A stretch of 64,000 nucleotides of DNA from an uncultured Odoribacter sp. (GCA_910578105.1 CAJTPD010000011.1:1-64000); one strand, 5' to 3'; positions 1 to 7,885 are shown, numbered from the stretch's first letter. Numbers and translations are program-made. Notes: generated by a model not told the origin, from the letters alone.

Positions 1-283
1 CAATTCGCTGCAACAGACATATTAGTTTTATAGAAGCGTTTTTGTTTTTATCCTTGCTTTAGAAACGACCAATTTCAAAACATTGAAGGATAAACGATAC
101 AAACGTTCGCTTGCCGTTATATATTACTCAAATATATATATGGATTAAGCGTGGGTTGGTTGTTTATTTCAATGTGGGTTACTTGGTCGTACCTTAAAGC
201 AGATAAACAGAACAGTTCCCACGCTTCTTTATTTCATATACTTGCCTTTCTGGGGATTTTCAAGGTGCTAAATAATTATTAAT
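1..283. other. AT-rich upstream stretch without a gene
   Basis: No convincing open reading frame is seen. A 9-bp inverted repeat (AAGCGTGGG at 147-155, CCCACGCTT at 218-226) spans a 62-nt loop. It could be the end of an upstream element or part of the leader of the following lipoprotein gene. No clear Bacteroidota promoter with both boxes is visible. Confidence 0.4.
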
Positions 284-1039
284 ATGAGAAAACTATTTTA
301 TTTATTCATGGTAGCAATGTGTGCTACTATGTTTACAGCATGTTCAAAAGATGATGACAAAGACCCGTTAGATGATAATGGAGGTAATGGGTCGAAAGAA
401 GGGATGATTACAATGATTGCAGAGAGCGATGAGATTAAGGTGCATATTGAAACTTTTAATGAAGGGGATATTATTACTATAGATTGGGGGGATGGAACTG
501 TGGAAGAGTTTAAAAGTGTTGAAGAATATGACGATTGGGATGAAGATGGCGAAGGTGAAATCTATTATGTAATAAGTATAGATGATTATGTTAAGCATGA
601 ATATTCCAATCGAAATCCCCACATTGTTACAATTAAGGGGAAAATTAAATATTTGGACTGTGGAAACAATAACCTAACTTCATTAGATGTGAGTGGATGT
701 ACGGCATTGACAGAATTGGACTGTTATGGCAATAACCTGACTTCATTAAATGTGAGTGGATGTACGGCATTGACAGAATTGGGCTGTTGGAGCAATAACC
801 TAACTTCATTAGATGTTAGCAAGAATACCGCATTGACATACTTGGACTGTGAGGACAATAAACTAACTTCTTCCGCATTAAACCAGATTTTCAGGGATTT
901 GCCACAAAGAAAAACATGGACAGAGGGTTATGGCTATACTGAACAATCAAGCATCTTTATATATCGCAACCCCGGAAGTGAAACTTGTGACAAGAGTATT
1001 GCAGAAAATAAAGGATGGGAAGTGAATACAATATGGTAA
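284..1039 (+). CDS. Leucine-rich-repeat lipoprotein
   Basis: 251 aa, probably an exported surface lipoprotein of unknown function. The N-terminus is a lipoprotein signal (hydrophobic stretch at 6-18, lipobox ending at Cys20) followed by an acidic Ser/Lys/Asp linker typical of Bacteroidota outer-membrane lipoproteins. Residues about 45-65 hold an IDWGDGT motif, as seen in beta-sandwich domains preceding repeats in similar proteins. Residues about 129-200 are tandem 21-residue leucine-rich repeats with core NNLTSLDVSGCTALTEL. The C-terminal 50 residues form a cap. A hairpin follows, then the RES-domain gene on the same strand. Such repeats usually bind proteins or glycans, but no ligand can be inferred here. 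The gene is AT-rich compared with the genes to its right. Confidence 0.75.
   Translation: MRKLFYLFMVAMCATMFTACSKDDDKDPLDDNGGNGSKEGMITMIAESDEIKVHIETFNEGDIITIDWGDGTVEEFKSVEEYDDWDEDGEGEIYYVISIDDYVKHEYSNRNPHIVTIKGKIKYLDCGNNNLTSLDVSGCTALTELDCYGNNLTSLNVSGCTALTELGCWSNNLTSLDVSKNTALTYLDCEDNKLTSSALNQIFRDLPQRKTWTEGYGYTEQSSIFIYRNPGSETCDKSIAENKGWEVNTIW
668..868 (+). repeat. Tandem 63-bp repeats encoding LRR units
   Basis: Copies begin at 668, 731 and 794, exactly 63 bp apart, and a diverged fourth begins at 857. Each encodes one 21-residue leucine-rich repeat. Units 1 and 2 are nearly identical at DNA level (shared gtgagtggatgtacggcatt), which indicates recent duplication or gene conversion. Confidence 0.9.
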
Positions 1040-1065
1040 AAACAAACAAAATAATTTATTAACCT

Positions 1066-1107
1066 TTTCACCACTCCTGATTCTTTAGGGAGTTGGGGGT
1101 GGTGAAA
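1066..1107 (+). terminator. Hairpin between the LRR lipoprotein and RES genes
   Basis: A 9-bp stem TTTCACCAC (1066-1074) / GTGGTGAAA (1099-1107), with an alternative inner helix ACTCC/GGAGT. Only a weak T-rich tail (ttaaaaattt) follows, so this is either a terminator or a processing/attenuation hairpin in front of the RES gene. Confidence 0.5.
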
Positions 1108-1123
1108 TTAAAAATTTAAAGAT

Positions 1124-2062
1124 ATGACAATTGATAAATTATTTTCCAAATTGAGAAATAACATACCTCTTGCACCCAATAGTAACAAGCCTTTTCATCA
1201 ACACTTACTCGATAATTTTGAAAATTACCTCAGTGGCTTAGAACAATTGAATAGCAATGAATTTCATAAAAGATTCCATAAAATCGAAAAAGAAATTACT
1301 CTGAAAAAATTTATTACAATTGAAAAAAAGATATGTGATATTATTGAAGAATCTATATTAGAGGGAAGAAATGGACGTATAAATTCTGCTTACAAAATGC
1401 TACGTTCTCTATTAAAAAATAAGACAAAAAATCTAAGTGATAACATCTATAATTATTTTGAATGTGATTTTTCAGAAGAAATTAAAGAGTTTTATCGTAT
1501 ACAGAACATGGAACCTGAAAAATATGAATTTCCTAATTCTATGAAACATTGCCCTTTTGAGAATGTTTATCGTACGGGGAATTATAGATTTAGTTTGTCT
1601 GGTTTTCCTTGTTTATATGTAGGTTCTTCTATTGACGTATGCAAATTAGAAACATCAAAACCCAAAGATGGTGAACGATGTTATCAAGCTAAATTTATAC
1701 TAAAAGAGATTCAGCAAAGAGGAAATAAAAAACAACTCTTTTTGAATTTAGTACCTCCTGCAAATTGCACTGATGAAAAAGAATTATTTTATTTTTTATT
1801 ACTATATCCTTTTTATATTGCTTGTTTAGCTAAAAGGAAAGAATCAGAAGGAAATTTCCATGCAGAATATATTATACCACAACTATTATTAATGTATTTA
1901 AGAGAAGAAAAACTCCTTCATGGAATAAAATATCTTTCTACGCATTCTAACGGGAAAGATAATTGTAATGAAATGATAAATTATGTTTTTCCTGTACGAA
2001 ATATAAAGGATAAAGGATTTGATTACGAATTAATAGGACAATTTGAAATGGAAGAAATATAA
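1124..2062 (+). CDS. RES-domain protein (possible NAD+-degrading toxin-like enzyme)
   Basis: 312 aa. The C-terminal half reads as a RES domain: FYRIQ at 123-127, RFSLSGFPCLYVGSS at 155-169 with Glu176, an HAEYIIPQLLLMYLR helix at 246-260, then GIKYLSTHS at 267-275. Arg125, Glu176 and Ser272 fit the Arg-Glu-Ser triad that names the family. Known RES proteins in toxin-antitoxin pairs break down NAD+; others are of unknown role. The first 115 residues are a charged helical extension without recognised homology. No antitoxin gene is visible: upstream is the LRR lipoprotein and downstream is a terminator, so a classic TA operon is not supported. It is very AT-rich, unlike the housekeeping genes nearby, suggesting horizontal acquisition. 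The family call is motif-based. Confidence 0.6.
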   Translation: MTIDKLFSKLRNNIPLAPNSNKPFHQHLLDNFENYLSGLEQLNSNEFHKRFHKIEKEITLKKFITIEKKICDIIEESILEGRNGRINSAYKMLRSLLKNKTKNLSDNIYNYFECDFSEEIKEFYRIQNMEPEKYEFPNSMKHCPFENVYRTGNYRFSLSGFPCLYVGSSIDVCKLETSKPKDGERCYQAKFILKEIQQRGNKKQLFLNLVPPANCTDEKELFYFLLLYPFYIACLAKRKESEGNFHAEYIIPQLLLMYLREEKLLHGIKYLSTHSNGKDNCNEMINYVFPVRNIKDKGFDYELIGQFEMEEI

Positions 2063-2081
2063 TTCATCAAATATTATAAGG

Positions 2082-2110
2082 AAGCCAGCCCCCCTGCTGG
2101 CTTTATTTTT
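2082..2110 (+). terminator. Intrinsic terminator of the RES gene
   Basis: Perfect 8-bp stem AAGCCAGC (2082-2089) / GCTGGCTT (2096-2103), 6-nt loop, then a T-rich tail (tatttttat). Confidence 0.85.
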
Positions 2111-2466
2111 ATAGTGGTGAAAAAATACTGTAATTCCAGTTATATATACCTTTTACAAAATTTACCACCAACTGAAAATATATGAGTACAGGAGTAGATA
2201 AAGTCAGTATTTTATTACGACAGAAAGAATATGAACCTAAAATGTGAATGCCTATGGAGAATATAGAATGAGACAAAACAAAAATTTGGTCGTTTATATA
2301 CCTCCAGATAAAAATATCTCACTTGCAAAAAGACAAGATTAAGCATATATTTACGTCACAAACAACAAAACAACAGAGTGAAATAACAATAGTATTAACT
2401 TACTTTCGTTTACTTGACAAGTTAAACCATGAGTTAAACCGGAACAAAAGAAGAAGTAACTATAAA
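2111..2466. other. AT-rich gap without a supported gene
   Basis: Only short frames occur. One at 2323 runs into the tRNA gene and is not credible as a protein. An 8-bp direct repeat GTTAAACC occurs at 2421-2428 and 2433-2440, just upstream of the tRNA, and may be a regulatory or promoter-proximal site. Nothing else is seen. Confidence 0.5.
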
Positions 2467-2571
2467 GCGGAAATAGCTCAGTCGAAGCGGGCAAAAGCGC
2501 AGCTTTTGACTGCCTTGTAGAGCACTAGCCTTCCAAGCCGAAGGTCGCGGGTTCGAGCCCCGTTTTCCGCT
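2467..2571 (+). tRNA. tRNA-Gly(TCC)-like gene with a 32-nt hairpin in the D loop
   Basis: The acceptor arm GCGGAAA/TTTCCGC (2467-2473 / 2564-2570) is perfect, the T arm GCGGG-TTCGAGC-CCCGT is good, and the anticodon loop CTTCCAA (2530-2536) gives TCC. The D stem GCTC/GAGC (2476-2479 / 2520-2523) is interrupted by about 32 extra nt (about 2485-2516) that fold on themselves (CAAAAGC-GCA-GCTTTTG). The anticodon stem CTAGC/GCCGA has two mismatches (C-A, A-C) and a G-T pair. CCA is not encoded. It may be a functional tRNA with an unusual D loop, or a decayed copy. A terminator follows it. Standard length would be about 73 nt. Confidence 0.65.
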
Positions 2572-2580
2572 CTCTGAATG

Positions 2581-2609
2581 AGGTAGTTATGAAAGTAGCT
2601 ACCTTTTTC
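2581..2609 (+). terminator. Terminator after tRNA-Gly-like gene
   Basis: Stem AGGTAG (2581-2586) / CTACCT (2599-2604) with the T tract tttttct. Confidence 0.6.
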
Positions 2610-2809
2610 TTTGTTCTGCATTTTAGTTGCATCCGGCAATTAATGTAAACCGAAACGTCAACCAACTTTTCAATATAGAAGCCTGTATTTCAGTCAAAAT
2701 CCCCCATCATTCTGAAACAAATTTAACTCCTTTCAGAAAGGCAGTATAATATTATTGCCGATGCCCGGATTTTTTTATAATTTAGCAGCTTGTAAATTAA
2801 TAAGAAATT

Positions 2810-3487
2810 ATGAATTTAAAAGACGAATTTCAGAAATATGCTCTCAGTAACCGGGGAATCAGCAGTCTAAATCTGCATCGCTATCAAACAGCAGCGAACA
2901 GTTACATCACTCCCAACATCATCGAAGAACGCCAGTTAAACATTGCTACAATGGATGTTTTTTCACGTTTGATGATGGACCGGATTATTTTTCTGGGTGT
3001 ACCTATTGATGATGATGTGGCTAACATTATTATGGCTCAGTTATTGTTTTTGGAAACAGCAGATCCGGGAAGGGATATTCAACTATACTTCAACAGTCCG
3101 GGAGGTTCCATCTATGCCGGACTTGGTATCTACGACACCATGCAATTTATCAACTGCGACGTAGCCACCATCTGTACAGGTCTGGCAGCTTCCATGGCAG
3201 CAGTTCTGATGTGTGCCGGGACCCAAGGGAAACGCTCCGCCTTAAAACACTCCCGTATCATGATCCATCAACCCATGAGCGGAGTTCAGGGACAGGCATC
3301 CGACATTGAAATCACTTCCCGGGAAGTTCAGAAATTAAAAAAAGAACTTTACTCTATCATTTCAGAACATTCCGGTCAGCCACTCAAAAAAGTAGAAAAA
3401 GATTCTGACCGCGACTATTGGATGACGGCCGGCGAAGCAAAAGAATACGGTATGATCGATGTGATATTAACCAGAGAGAAAAAATAA
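2810..3487 (+). CDS. clpP: ATP-dependent Clp protease proteolytic subunit ClpP
   Basis: 225 aa cytosolic serine protease that forms the 14-mer chamber of the Clp protease and is fed by ClpX. The catalytic triad is visible with canonical spacing: Ser128 (GLAASMA), His153 (MIHQP) and Asp202 (DRDYW). The oligomer handle and the YFNSPGGS oxyanion strand (93-100) are intact. It carries about 25 N-terminal residues beyond the usual mature form. clpX starts 6 nt after its stop, so the two are co-transcribed and probably translationally linked. Trigger factor (tig), often placed before clpP in related genomes, is not present upstream; the tRNA-like gene and accessory DNA lie there instead. Confidence 0.97.
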   Translation: MNLKDEFQKYALSNRGISSLNLHRYQTAANSYITPNIIEERQLNIATMDVFSRLMMDRIIFLGVPIDDDVANIIMAQLLFLETADPGRDIQLYFNSPGGSIYAGLGIYDTMQFINCDVATICTGLAASMAAVLMCAGTQGKRSALKHSRIMIHQPMSGVQGQASDIEITSREVQKLKKELYSIISEHSGQPLKKVEKDSDRDYWMTAGEAKEYGMIDVILTREKK

Positions 3488-3493
3488 TTATCC

Positions 3494-4708
3494 ATGCAAG
3501 ATAAATGTTCATTTTGCGGAAGAAACCGCAACGAAGTCAACTTGCTCATTGCCGGAACCGACGGCTTTATCTGTGACGAGTGTGCCTCACAAGCTTATGA
3601 GATTGTTCAGGAAGAAATGAAAAATAAATCTACCCTGAATCTGGATAATATTGAAATAAAAAAACCTTTAGAAATCAAAGCGTTTCTGGACCTTTATGTA
3701 ATCGGACAAGACGAAGCTAAAAAACACCTGGCAGTAGCAGTCTACAATCATTACAAACGTTTATTGCACAAAGGCGATAAAGACGATGTGGAAATTGAAA
3801 AATCTAATATCGTCATGGTCGGTCGTACAGGCACCGGTAAAACTCTGCTTGCCCGCACCATAGCTAAAATGCTGCATGTGCCATTCACTATTGTTGATGC
3901 TACCGTATTAACAGAAGCCGGTTATGTCGGAGAGGACATCGAATCTATTCTAACTCGTTTACTTCAGGCAGCAGATTATGACGTTGAAGCTGCCGAAAAA
4001 GGAATTGTATTTATCGACGAACTGGACAAAATTGCCCGTAAAGGCGACAATCCGTCCATTACCCGGGACGTTAGCGGTGAAGGCGTACAGCAAGGATTAC
4101 TGAAATTACTGGAAGGCTCCGTTGTAAATGTCCCTCCTCAGGGCGGACGCAAACATCCGGATCAAAAAATGATTCCGGTAAATACAAAAAATATTCTCTT
4201 TATCTGCGGAGGAGCTTTCGATGGTATTGAGAAAAAAATAGCAGCCCGTATGAACTCTATGGTTGTGGGATTTAACGCCAGTCAAGCATCTGAAAAGATT
4301 GACCGGGAAAATTTTTTACAATATATAGCTCCGCAGGACTTGAAGTCTTTTGGACTGATTCCGGAAATCATCGGACGTCTGCCTGTCCTCACTTATTTAG
4401 AACCCTTGGATCGCCAAGCTCTGCGTAATATCCTGACCGAACCGAAAAATGCCATTATCCGGCAATACATTAAATTATTTGAACTGGATGGAATTACATT
4501 GCAATTCGACGAAAGCGTTTACGAATTTATCGTGGATAAAGCCATTGAATTCCGGTTGGGTGCACGCGGACTTCGCTCTATTTGTGAAGCTATTATGACC
4601 GACCTCATGTTTGAAATACCTTCCCAAAACAAGAAAAGCGTTACTATAACAAAGGCCTATGCCGAAGAAAAATTAAGCAGGATACAGGCCCAAAAACTAA
4701 GGGCATAA
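3494..4708 (+). CDS. clpX: ATP-dependent Clp protease ATP-binding subunit ClpX
   Basis: 404 aa AAA+ unfoldase that recognises tagged proteins and threads them into ClpP. The N-terminal zinc-binding domain has Cys5-x2-Cys8 and Cys27-x2-Cys30. Walker A is GRTGTGKT (110-117), Walker B is IVFIDELDK (171-179), and the pore/arginine-finger region follows. The C-terminal D2-small domain ends without extension. The length matches the family. It is the second gene of a clpPX operon and is closed by a strong hairpin at 4721-4758. Confidence 0.97.
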   Translation: MQDKCSFCGRNRNEVNLLIAGTDGFICDECASQAYEIVQEEMKNKSTLNLDNIEIKKPLEIKAFLDLYVIGQDEAKKHLAVAVYNHYKRLLHKGDKDDVEIEKSNIVMVGRTGTGKTLLARTIAKMLHVPFTIVDATVLTEAGYVGEDIESILTRLLQAADYDVEAAEKGIVFIDELDKIARKGDNPSITRDVSGEGVQQGLLKLLEGSVVNVPPQGGRKHPDQKMIPVNTKNILFICGGAFDGIEKKIAARMNSMVVGFNASQASEKIDRENFLQYIAPQDLKSFGLIPEIIGRLPVLTYLEPLDRQALRNILTEPKNAIIRQYIKLFELDGITLQFDESVYEFIVDKAIEFRLGARGLRSICEAIMTDLMFEIPSQNKKSVTITKAYAEEKLSRIQAQKLRA

Positions 4709-4720
4709 TTTCATTGAAAA

Positions 4721-4762
4721 GAATGTGTCAAAGACCGTTTCCGGATTTTGACACATTCTCCT
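4721..4762. terminator. Terminator between clpX and the SRPBCC gene
   Basis: Perfect 12-bp stem GAATGTGTCAAA (4721-4732) / TTTGACACATTC (4747-4758). It lies between convergent genes and may serve both strands. The core TGTGTCAAA/TTTGACACA is reused in the infB terminator at 41.5 kb. Confidence 0.8.
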
Positions 4763-4768
4763 CTTCAT

Positions 4769-5254
4769 TCAAATGGCAACGTTACTCAAAAGTCCATAAG
4801 GTATTTTGGTCAGATTTTCTCCCAACATATTAATTCCTTTTTCCAATTTCCCTTTAAGCATCATTTTTAACATCATATTCAACTCCCCTTGAAAGGTAAT
4901 TTTCAGACGGGTATCATAAGGGCCATTCTCCAACAATTGTATCCAAAGATTAAAATCAAAAGGTAAAACGCCGTCCCCGCCTAATTTGATCAGCTTTGGT
5001 TCTTCTTTCTCTACTATTTTAACTGCCAACTCCCCCATGCCTTTCAAGGTTACATAACAAGCATCTTGTGTGAAACGGACATCTTCAATCTTTTCTGATA
5101 CTTTTTCCAGCTCTATATTTCCATTTGTCATTCCCATCTGCTTCGCCATTTCAACTAAACGTCCGATTCTGTTGAAATCAGATAACAGGGCATACACATC
5201 TTTAATCGGACTTTCAATTTTAAAAATTTCGCTTGCGATTTTTGTTACAGACAT
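4769..5254 (-). CDS. SRPBCC-family protein
   Basis: 161 aa from the ATG at 5254; the frame is open further upstream, but the N-terminus MSVTKIASEIFKIE is the natural beta-strand start of the fold. The pattern (N-terminal strand, two helices containing YALLSDFNRIGRLVEMAK, antiparallel strands, long C-terminal amphipathic helix at about 120-150) fits the START/polyketide-cyclase-like helix-grip fold, which binds hydrophobic ligands. The ligand is unknown. It starts about 70 nt after pyrE on the same strand and is probably its operon partner. No export signal, so likely cytosolic. Confidence 0.75.
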   Translation of the reverse strand: MSVTKIASEIFKIESPIKDVYALLSDFNRIGRLVEMAKQMGMTNGNIELEKVSEKIEDVRFTQDACYVTLKGMGELAVKIVEKEEPKLIKLGGDGVLPFDFNLWIQLLENGPYDTRLKITFQGELNMMLKMMLKGKLEKGINMLGENLTKIPYGLLSNVAI

Positions 5255-5323
5255 AATAAAACGCACTGATTTATCCTGTATCAACCCGGTAAATCTGCCG
5301 CCAGTCAATACAAAAGGAAATGA

Positions 5324-5953
5324 TTATTTATAAGTTTCCGGACTCAAACGCCATTCTTTCAATTTATCTACCTGTTCCGGTTTTACATAACCGATTTTTA
5401 ATGCCAAATCAATCATAGCATTGTAATTACTTAAAGTAGTCAGTTCACATCCGGCATTTTTAAAATTATCTTCTGCTTTCCGGAAACCATAAGTAAATAT
5501 GGCTGTCATTCCCAACACTTCACATCCGCCGTTCCGTAAAGCTTCTACCGCCTGCAAACTGGAACCTCCCGTAGATACAAGATCTTCTATCACCACAACC
5601 TTTTGCCCTGCTTTATATTCACCTTCAATCAGATTTTCCAAACCATGACTTTTTGCTGAAGAACGTACATAGATAAAAGGTAAATTTAACTCCTGAGCCA
5701 CCAATACCCCCTGTGCAATTGCTCCTGTCGCCACTCCGGCAATAACTTCTGCTTCAGGATATTTCTCCCTGACCAGTGCTGCAAACTGTTCTTTTATATA
5801 TGAACGGACTTCCGGATAAGATAAAGTTTTGCGGTTATCACAATAAATTGGCGATTTCCAGCCTGATGCCCAAGTAAATGGATGGTTAGGCTCCAATTTG
5901 ATTGCTTTAATATCTAACAAATAGGATGCCACTTTTTCAGCAACTGTACTCAT
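5324..5953 (-). CDS. pyrE: Orotate phosphoribosyltransferase
   Basis: 209 aa enzyme that joins orotate and PRPP to give orotidine 5'-monophosphate in de novo pyrimidine synthesis. The PRPP-binding motif VVVIEDLVSTGGSS is at 119-132. The FTWASGWKSPIYCDNR segment (26-41) matches the N-terminal substrate loop of OPRTases, and KSHGLEN (101-107) the catalytic flexible loop. The ATG start is 40 nt from the divergently transcribed Nudix gene. The SRPBCC gene follows on the same strand. Confidence 0.96.
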   Translation of the reverse strand: MSTVAEKVASYLLDIKAIKLEPNHPFTWASGWKSPIYCDNRKTLSYPEVRSYIKEQFAALVREKYPEAEVIAGVATGAIAQGVLVAQELNLPFIYVRSSAKSHGLENLIEGEYKAGQKVVVIEDLVSTGGSSLQAVEALRNGGCEVLGMTAIFTYGFRKAEDNFKNAGCELTTLSNYNAMIDLALKIGYVKPEQVDKLKEWRLSPETYK

Positions 5954-5993
5954 TTTTACGTATTTTTGTATTAGTAATTATAAATTTTTGCAA

Positions 5994-6614
5994 ATGTATA
6001 AAGTATTTTTTAAAGACAGTTGTTTTTTACTCACGGATGAACAGAATTTACTAAAAGAAGGAACTCATCAACTGCTTCATGAAAACTTCAGCGACACCAA
6101 ATCGTTTATTTGTAACTTACGGAAAGAAAAAAACAAATTCACAGCAGTAATATATGGCGAAGATGTGGAAGAGTTATTCTCCATTTTTAAATCCTGCTTT
6201 TTATACGTCAAAGCAGCAGGAGGTGCCGTACAGCAAAAAAATCAGCTTCTCGTCATTAAACGCTTGGGAGTATACGATTTGCCTAAAGGACATCAAGAGC
6301 CCCATGAAACCCTGGAACAATGCGCTGTCCGGGAAGTTGAAGAAGAATGCGGCATTCAAGGCATACAAATCACAAATCATTTAACTGATACATTACACAT
6401 TTATTTCCGAAACGGAAACTGGTTTCTGAAAAAAACGTATTGGTACACCATGACCTCTCCGGAAAATCCGGCTCTGACCCCCCAAACAGAAGAAGATATT
6501 GAAGAAGTCTTCTGGTTAGCCACCCATGAAATAAATACTATAAAAACGAATACCTACCCTTCTTTGCTGGAAGTATTTGAAAAAATACAAAATAATTCAG
6601 AATCATTTTTGTAA
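5994..6614 (+). CDS. Nudix hydrolase
   Basis: 206 aa. The Nudix box is intact at about 99-121: GHQEPHE, then REVEEECGI, matching Gx5Ex7REUxEExGU, so it should be a Mg2+-dependent hydrolase of a nucleoside-diphosphate-linked substrate; which one cannot be told. About 75 residues of beta-rich sequence precede the Nudix domain. The ATG at 5994 was chosen over an in-frame TTG at 5988. Divergent from pyrE. Its last 12 nt overlap the 3' end of the converging phosphotransferase gene. A TAnnTTTG-type box (TATTTTTG, 5961-5968) lies 26 nt upstream, without a clear upstream box. Confidence 0.85.
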   Translation: MYKVFFKDSCFLLTDEQNLLKEGTHQLLHENFSDTKSFICNLRKEKNKFTAVIYGEDVEELFSIFKSCFLYVKAAGGAVQQKNQLLVIKRLGVYDLPKGHQEPHETLEQCAVREVEEECGIQGIQITNHLTDTLHIYFRNGNWFLKKTYWYTMTSPENPALTPQTEEDIEEVFWLATHEINTIKTNTYPSLLEVFEKIQNNSESFL

Positions 6615-7595
6615 ACTATAAATAATCCGCCTCAATTCAGGATAAGCGTTATCCAGTTTTCCACTGTCAAACAATCCGGCTATGTTTCTTAGTCCCGGAC
6701 GAATAGAGTCTATAAAATGTTGTTTCCGTTCATAAAGTCCTCTTAACCCAAACGCTCCCATAGCCTGCAAAAGCCGGACTAAAACAAAATGGTAATAATC
6801 CTGCCTGAACTGTTTGCTGTCCGTCAACCGATATTGCTGCAACCCGGTTATGTAATATTCCAGCAATTCCTCCCGCTGTCCGTCAGGAATACGAACAATT
6901 GCATCATACAATAAAGATGCAACATCATATTGTAAAGCCCCTTGTCGTCCTCCCTGATAATCGATAAACCAAACTTCCTCATTACGGACCATAATATTAC
7001 GTGATTGAAAATCCCGGAACATAAAAGCCTGTATCTCTACGTTACACAAACGACAAACCAATTGTTCGAAATCATTTTCCAAAGCATCTTCCGAAAAAAC
7101 TGCATCTGTCAACCGCAGAAAACAATACTTAAAATAATTCAGGTCCCAAAGGATACAACGCCGGTCAAATTGAGGACGAGGAACACAACGGGAATAATCC
7201 ATTCCCTGATTCCCCCATATTTGAAAACGCAATAATTCATCCAAAGCTTTTTTATACAACTCTACCAAATGCTCATTCAACCAATCTCCCTCGCGTTCTT
7301 TCTCTACAACATCCAACAACATTTTATTTCCCAAATCTTCCTGTATATAAGCCAATTTATCAACAGATACAGCATAAATCAACGGAACATGTAACCCTTT
7401 AGCCTCAAAATGCCGGGAAAAATCAAGAAACAAAGTATTTTCTTCTACATTTTGATTCCATGTTCCGATATAAGAACTTTCCCCGCTATACAAACGATAA
7501 TATTTCCGGGCTGAGCCAGACTCCGGCAATAACTCCGTCTTATCCGGCAATTTCCCGGAAAACTTTTCAAATAAATCAATAACTATTTCTTCCAT
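6603..7595 (-). CDS. Aminoglycoside-phosphotransferase-fold kinase, AmgK-like
   Basis: 330 aa from the ATG at 7595; the longer frame begins with TTG. Protein-kinase-like fold: a glycine loop GSARKYYRL (about 27-35), a catalytic FRDFQSRN (193-200; Asp195, Asn200) and a metal-binding IDYQGG (211-216). Substitution in the loop and the IDYQGGRQG segment resemble the MurNAc/GlcNAc 1-kinase AmgK of cell-wall recycling more than drug-resistance kinases. The partner nucleotidyltransferase MurU, often next to AmgK, is not adjacent here, so the substrate remains inferred. The gene ends inside the converging Nudix gene. Confidence 0.7.
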   Translation of the reverse strand: MEEIVIDLFEKFSGKLPDKTELLPESGSARKYYRLYSGESSYIGTWNQNVEENTLFLDFSRHFEAKGLHVPLIYAVSVDKLAYIQEDLGNKMLLDVVEKEREGDWLNEHLVELYKKALDELLRFQIWGNQGMDYSRCVPRPQFDRRCILWDLNYFKYCFLRLTDAVFSEDALENDFEQLVCRLCNVEIQAFMFRDFQSRNIMVRNEEVWFIDYQGGRQGALQYDVASLLYDAIVRIPDGQREELLEYYITGLQQYRLTDSKQFRQDYYHFVLVRLLQAMGAFGLRGLYERKQHFIDSIRPGLRNIAGLFDSGKLDNAYPELRRIIYSLQK

Positions 7596-7629
7596 AATCT
7601 GCAAAATTACAACACAGACTTTTCAAAAC

Positions 7630-7663
7630 ATAAAACCCCACCGTAAATACAGCGGGGTTTTAT
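7630..7663 (-). terminator. Terminator of the tRNA operon
   Basis: 10-bp stem ATAAAACCCC (7630-7639) / GGGGTTTTAT (7654-7663), followed on the minus strand by a T-rich tail. It lies 11 nt beyond the last tRNA. Confidence 0.8.
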
Positions 7664-7673
7664 GTTTATTTAG

Positions 7674-7757
7674 TGCCCAGGACAAGACTCGAACTTGCAC
7701 AGCCTTTCGACCACTACCACCTCAAAGTAGCGTGTATACCAATTTCACCACCTGGGC
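7674..7757 (-). tRNA. tRNA-Leu(GAG)
   Basis: Class II tRNA with a long variable arm. Acceptor GCCCAGG/CCTGGGC is perfect. The anticodon loop TTGAGGT gives GAG, reading CUC/CUU. CCA is not encoded. It is the last gene of the four-tRNA operon. Confidence 0.95.
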
Positions 7758-7767
7758 GATTAAAAAG

Positions 7768-7851
7768 TGCCCGAAATAGGACTCGAACCTACACGGCCGT
7801 GAAGCCACTAGTACCTGAAACTAGCGTGTATACCAATTTCACCATTCGGGC
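7768..7851 (-). tRNA. tRNA-Leu(CAG), copy 1
   Basis: Class II tRNA. Acceptor GCCCGAA/TTCGGGC, anticodon loop TTCAGGT (CAG, reading CUG), long variable arm. Its body is almost identical to the neighbouring copy, with compensated changes in the acceptor stem. Confidence 0.95.
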
Positions 7852-7885
7852 AATTTATTTTTTAAAGAACTTCGAAGGAGAAAAG

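Noticed and set aside
2323..2520. 65-codon frame upstream of and into the tRNA-Gly-like gene
   Set aside because: It ends inside the D arm of the tRNA, has no family resemblance and a composition like non-coding AT-rich DNA.
1..2571. Integrative element inserted at the tRNA-Gly gene
   Set aside because: The accessory DNA lies on the 5' side of the tRNA, no integrase gene is visible and no duplicated tRNA 3' end was found, so attachment-site integration is not supported by this window.
6603..7595. Aminoglycoside resistance gene
   Set aside because: The fold is shared, but the motifs are closer to sugar kinases and the setting is chromosomal housekeeping.
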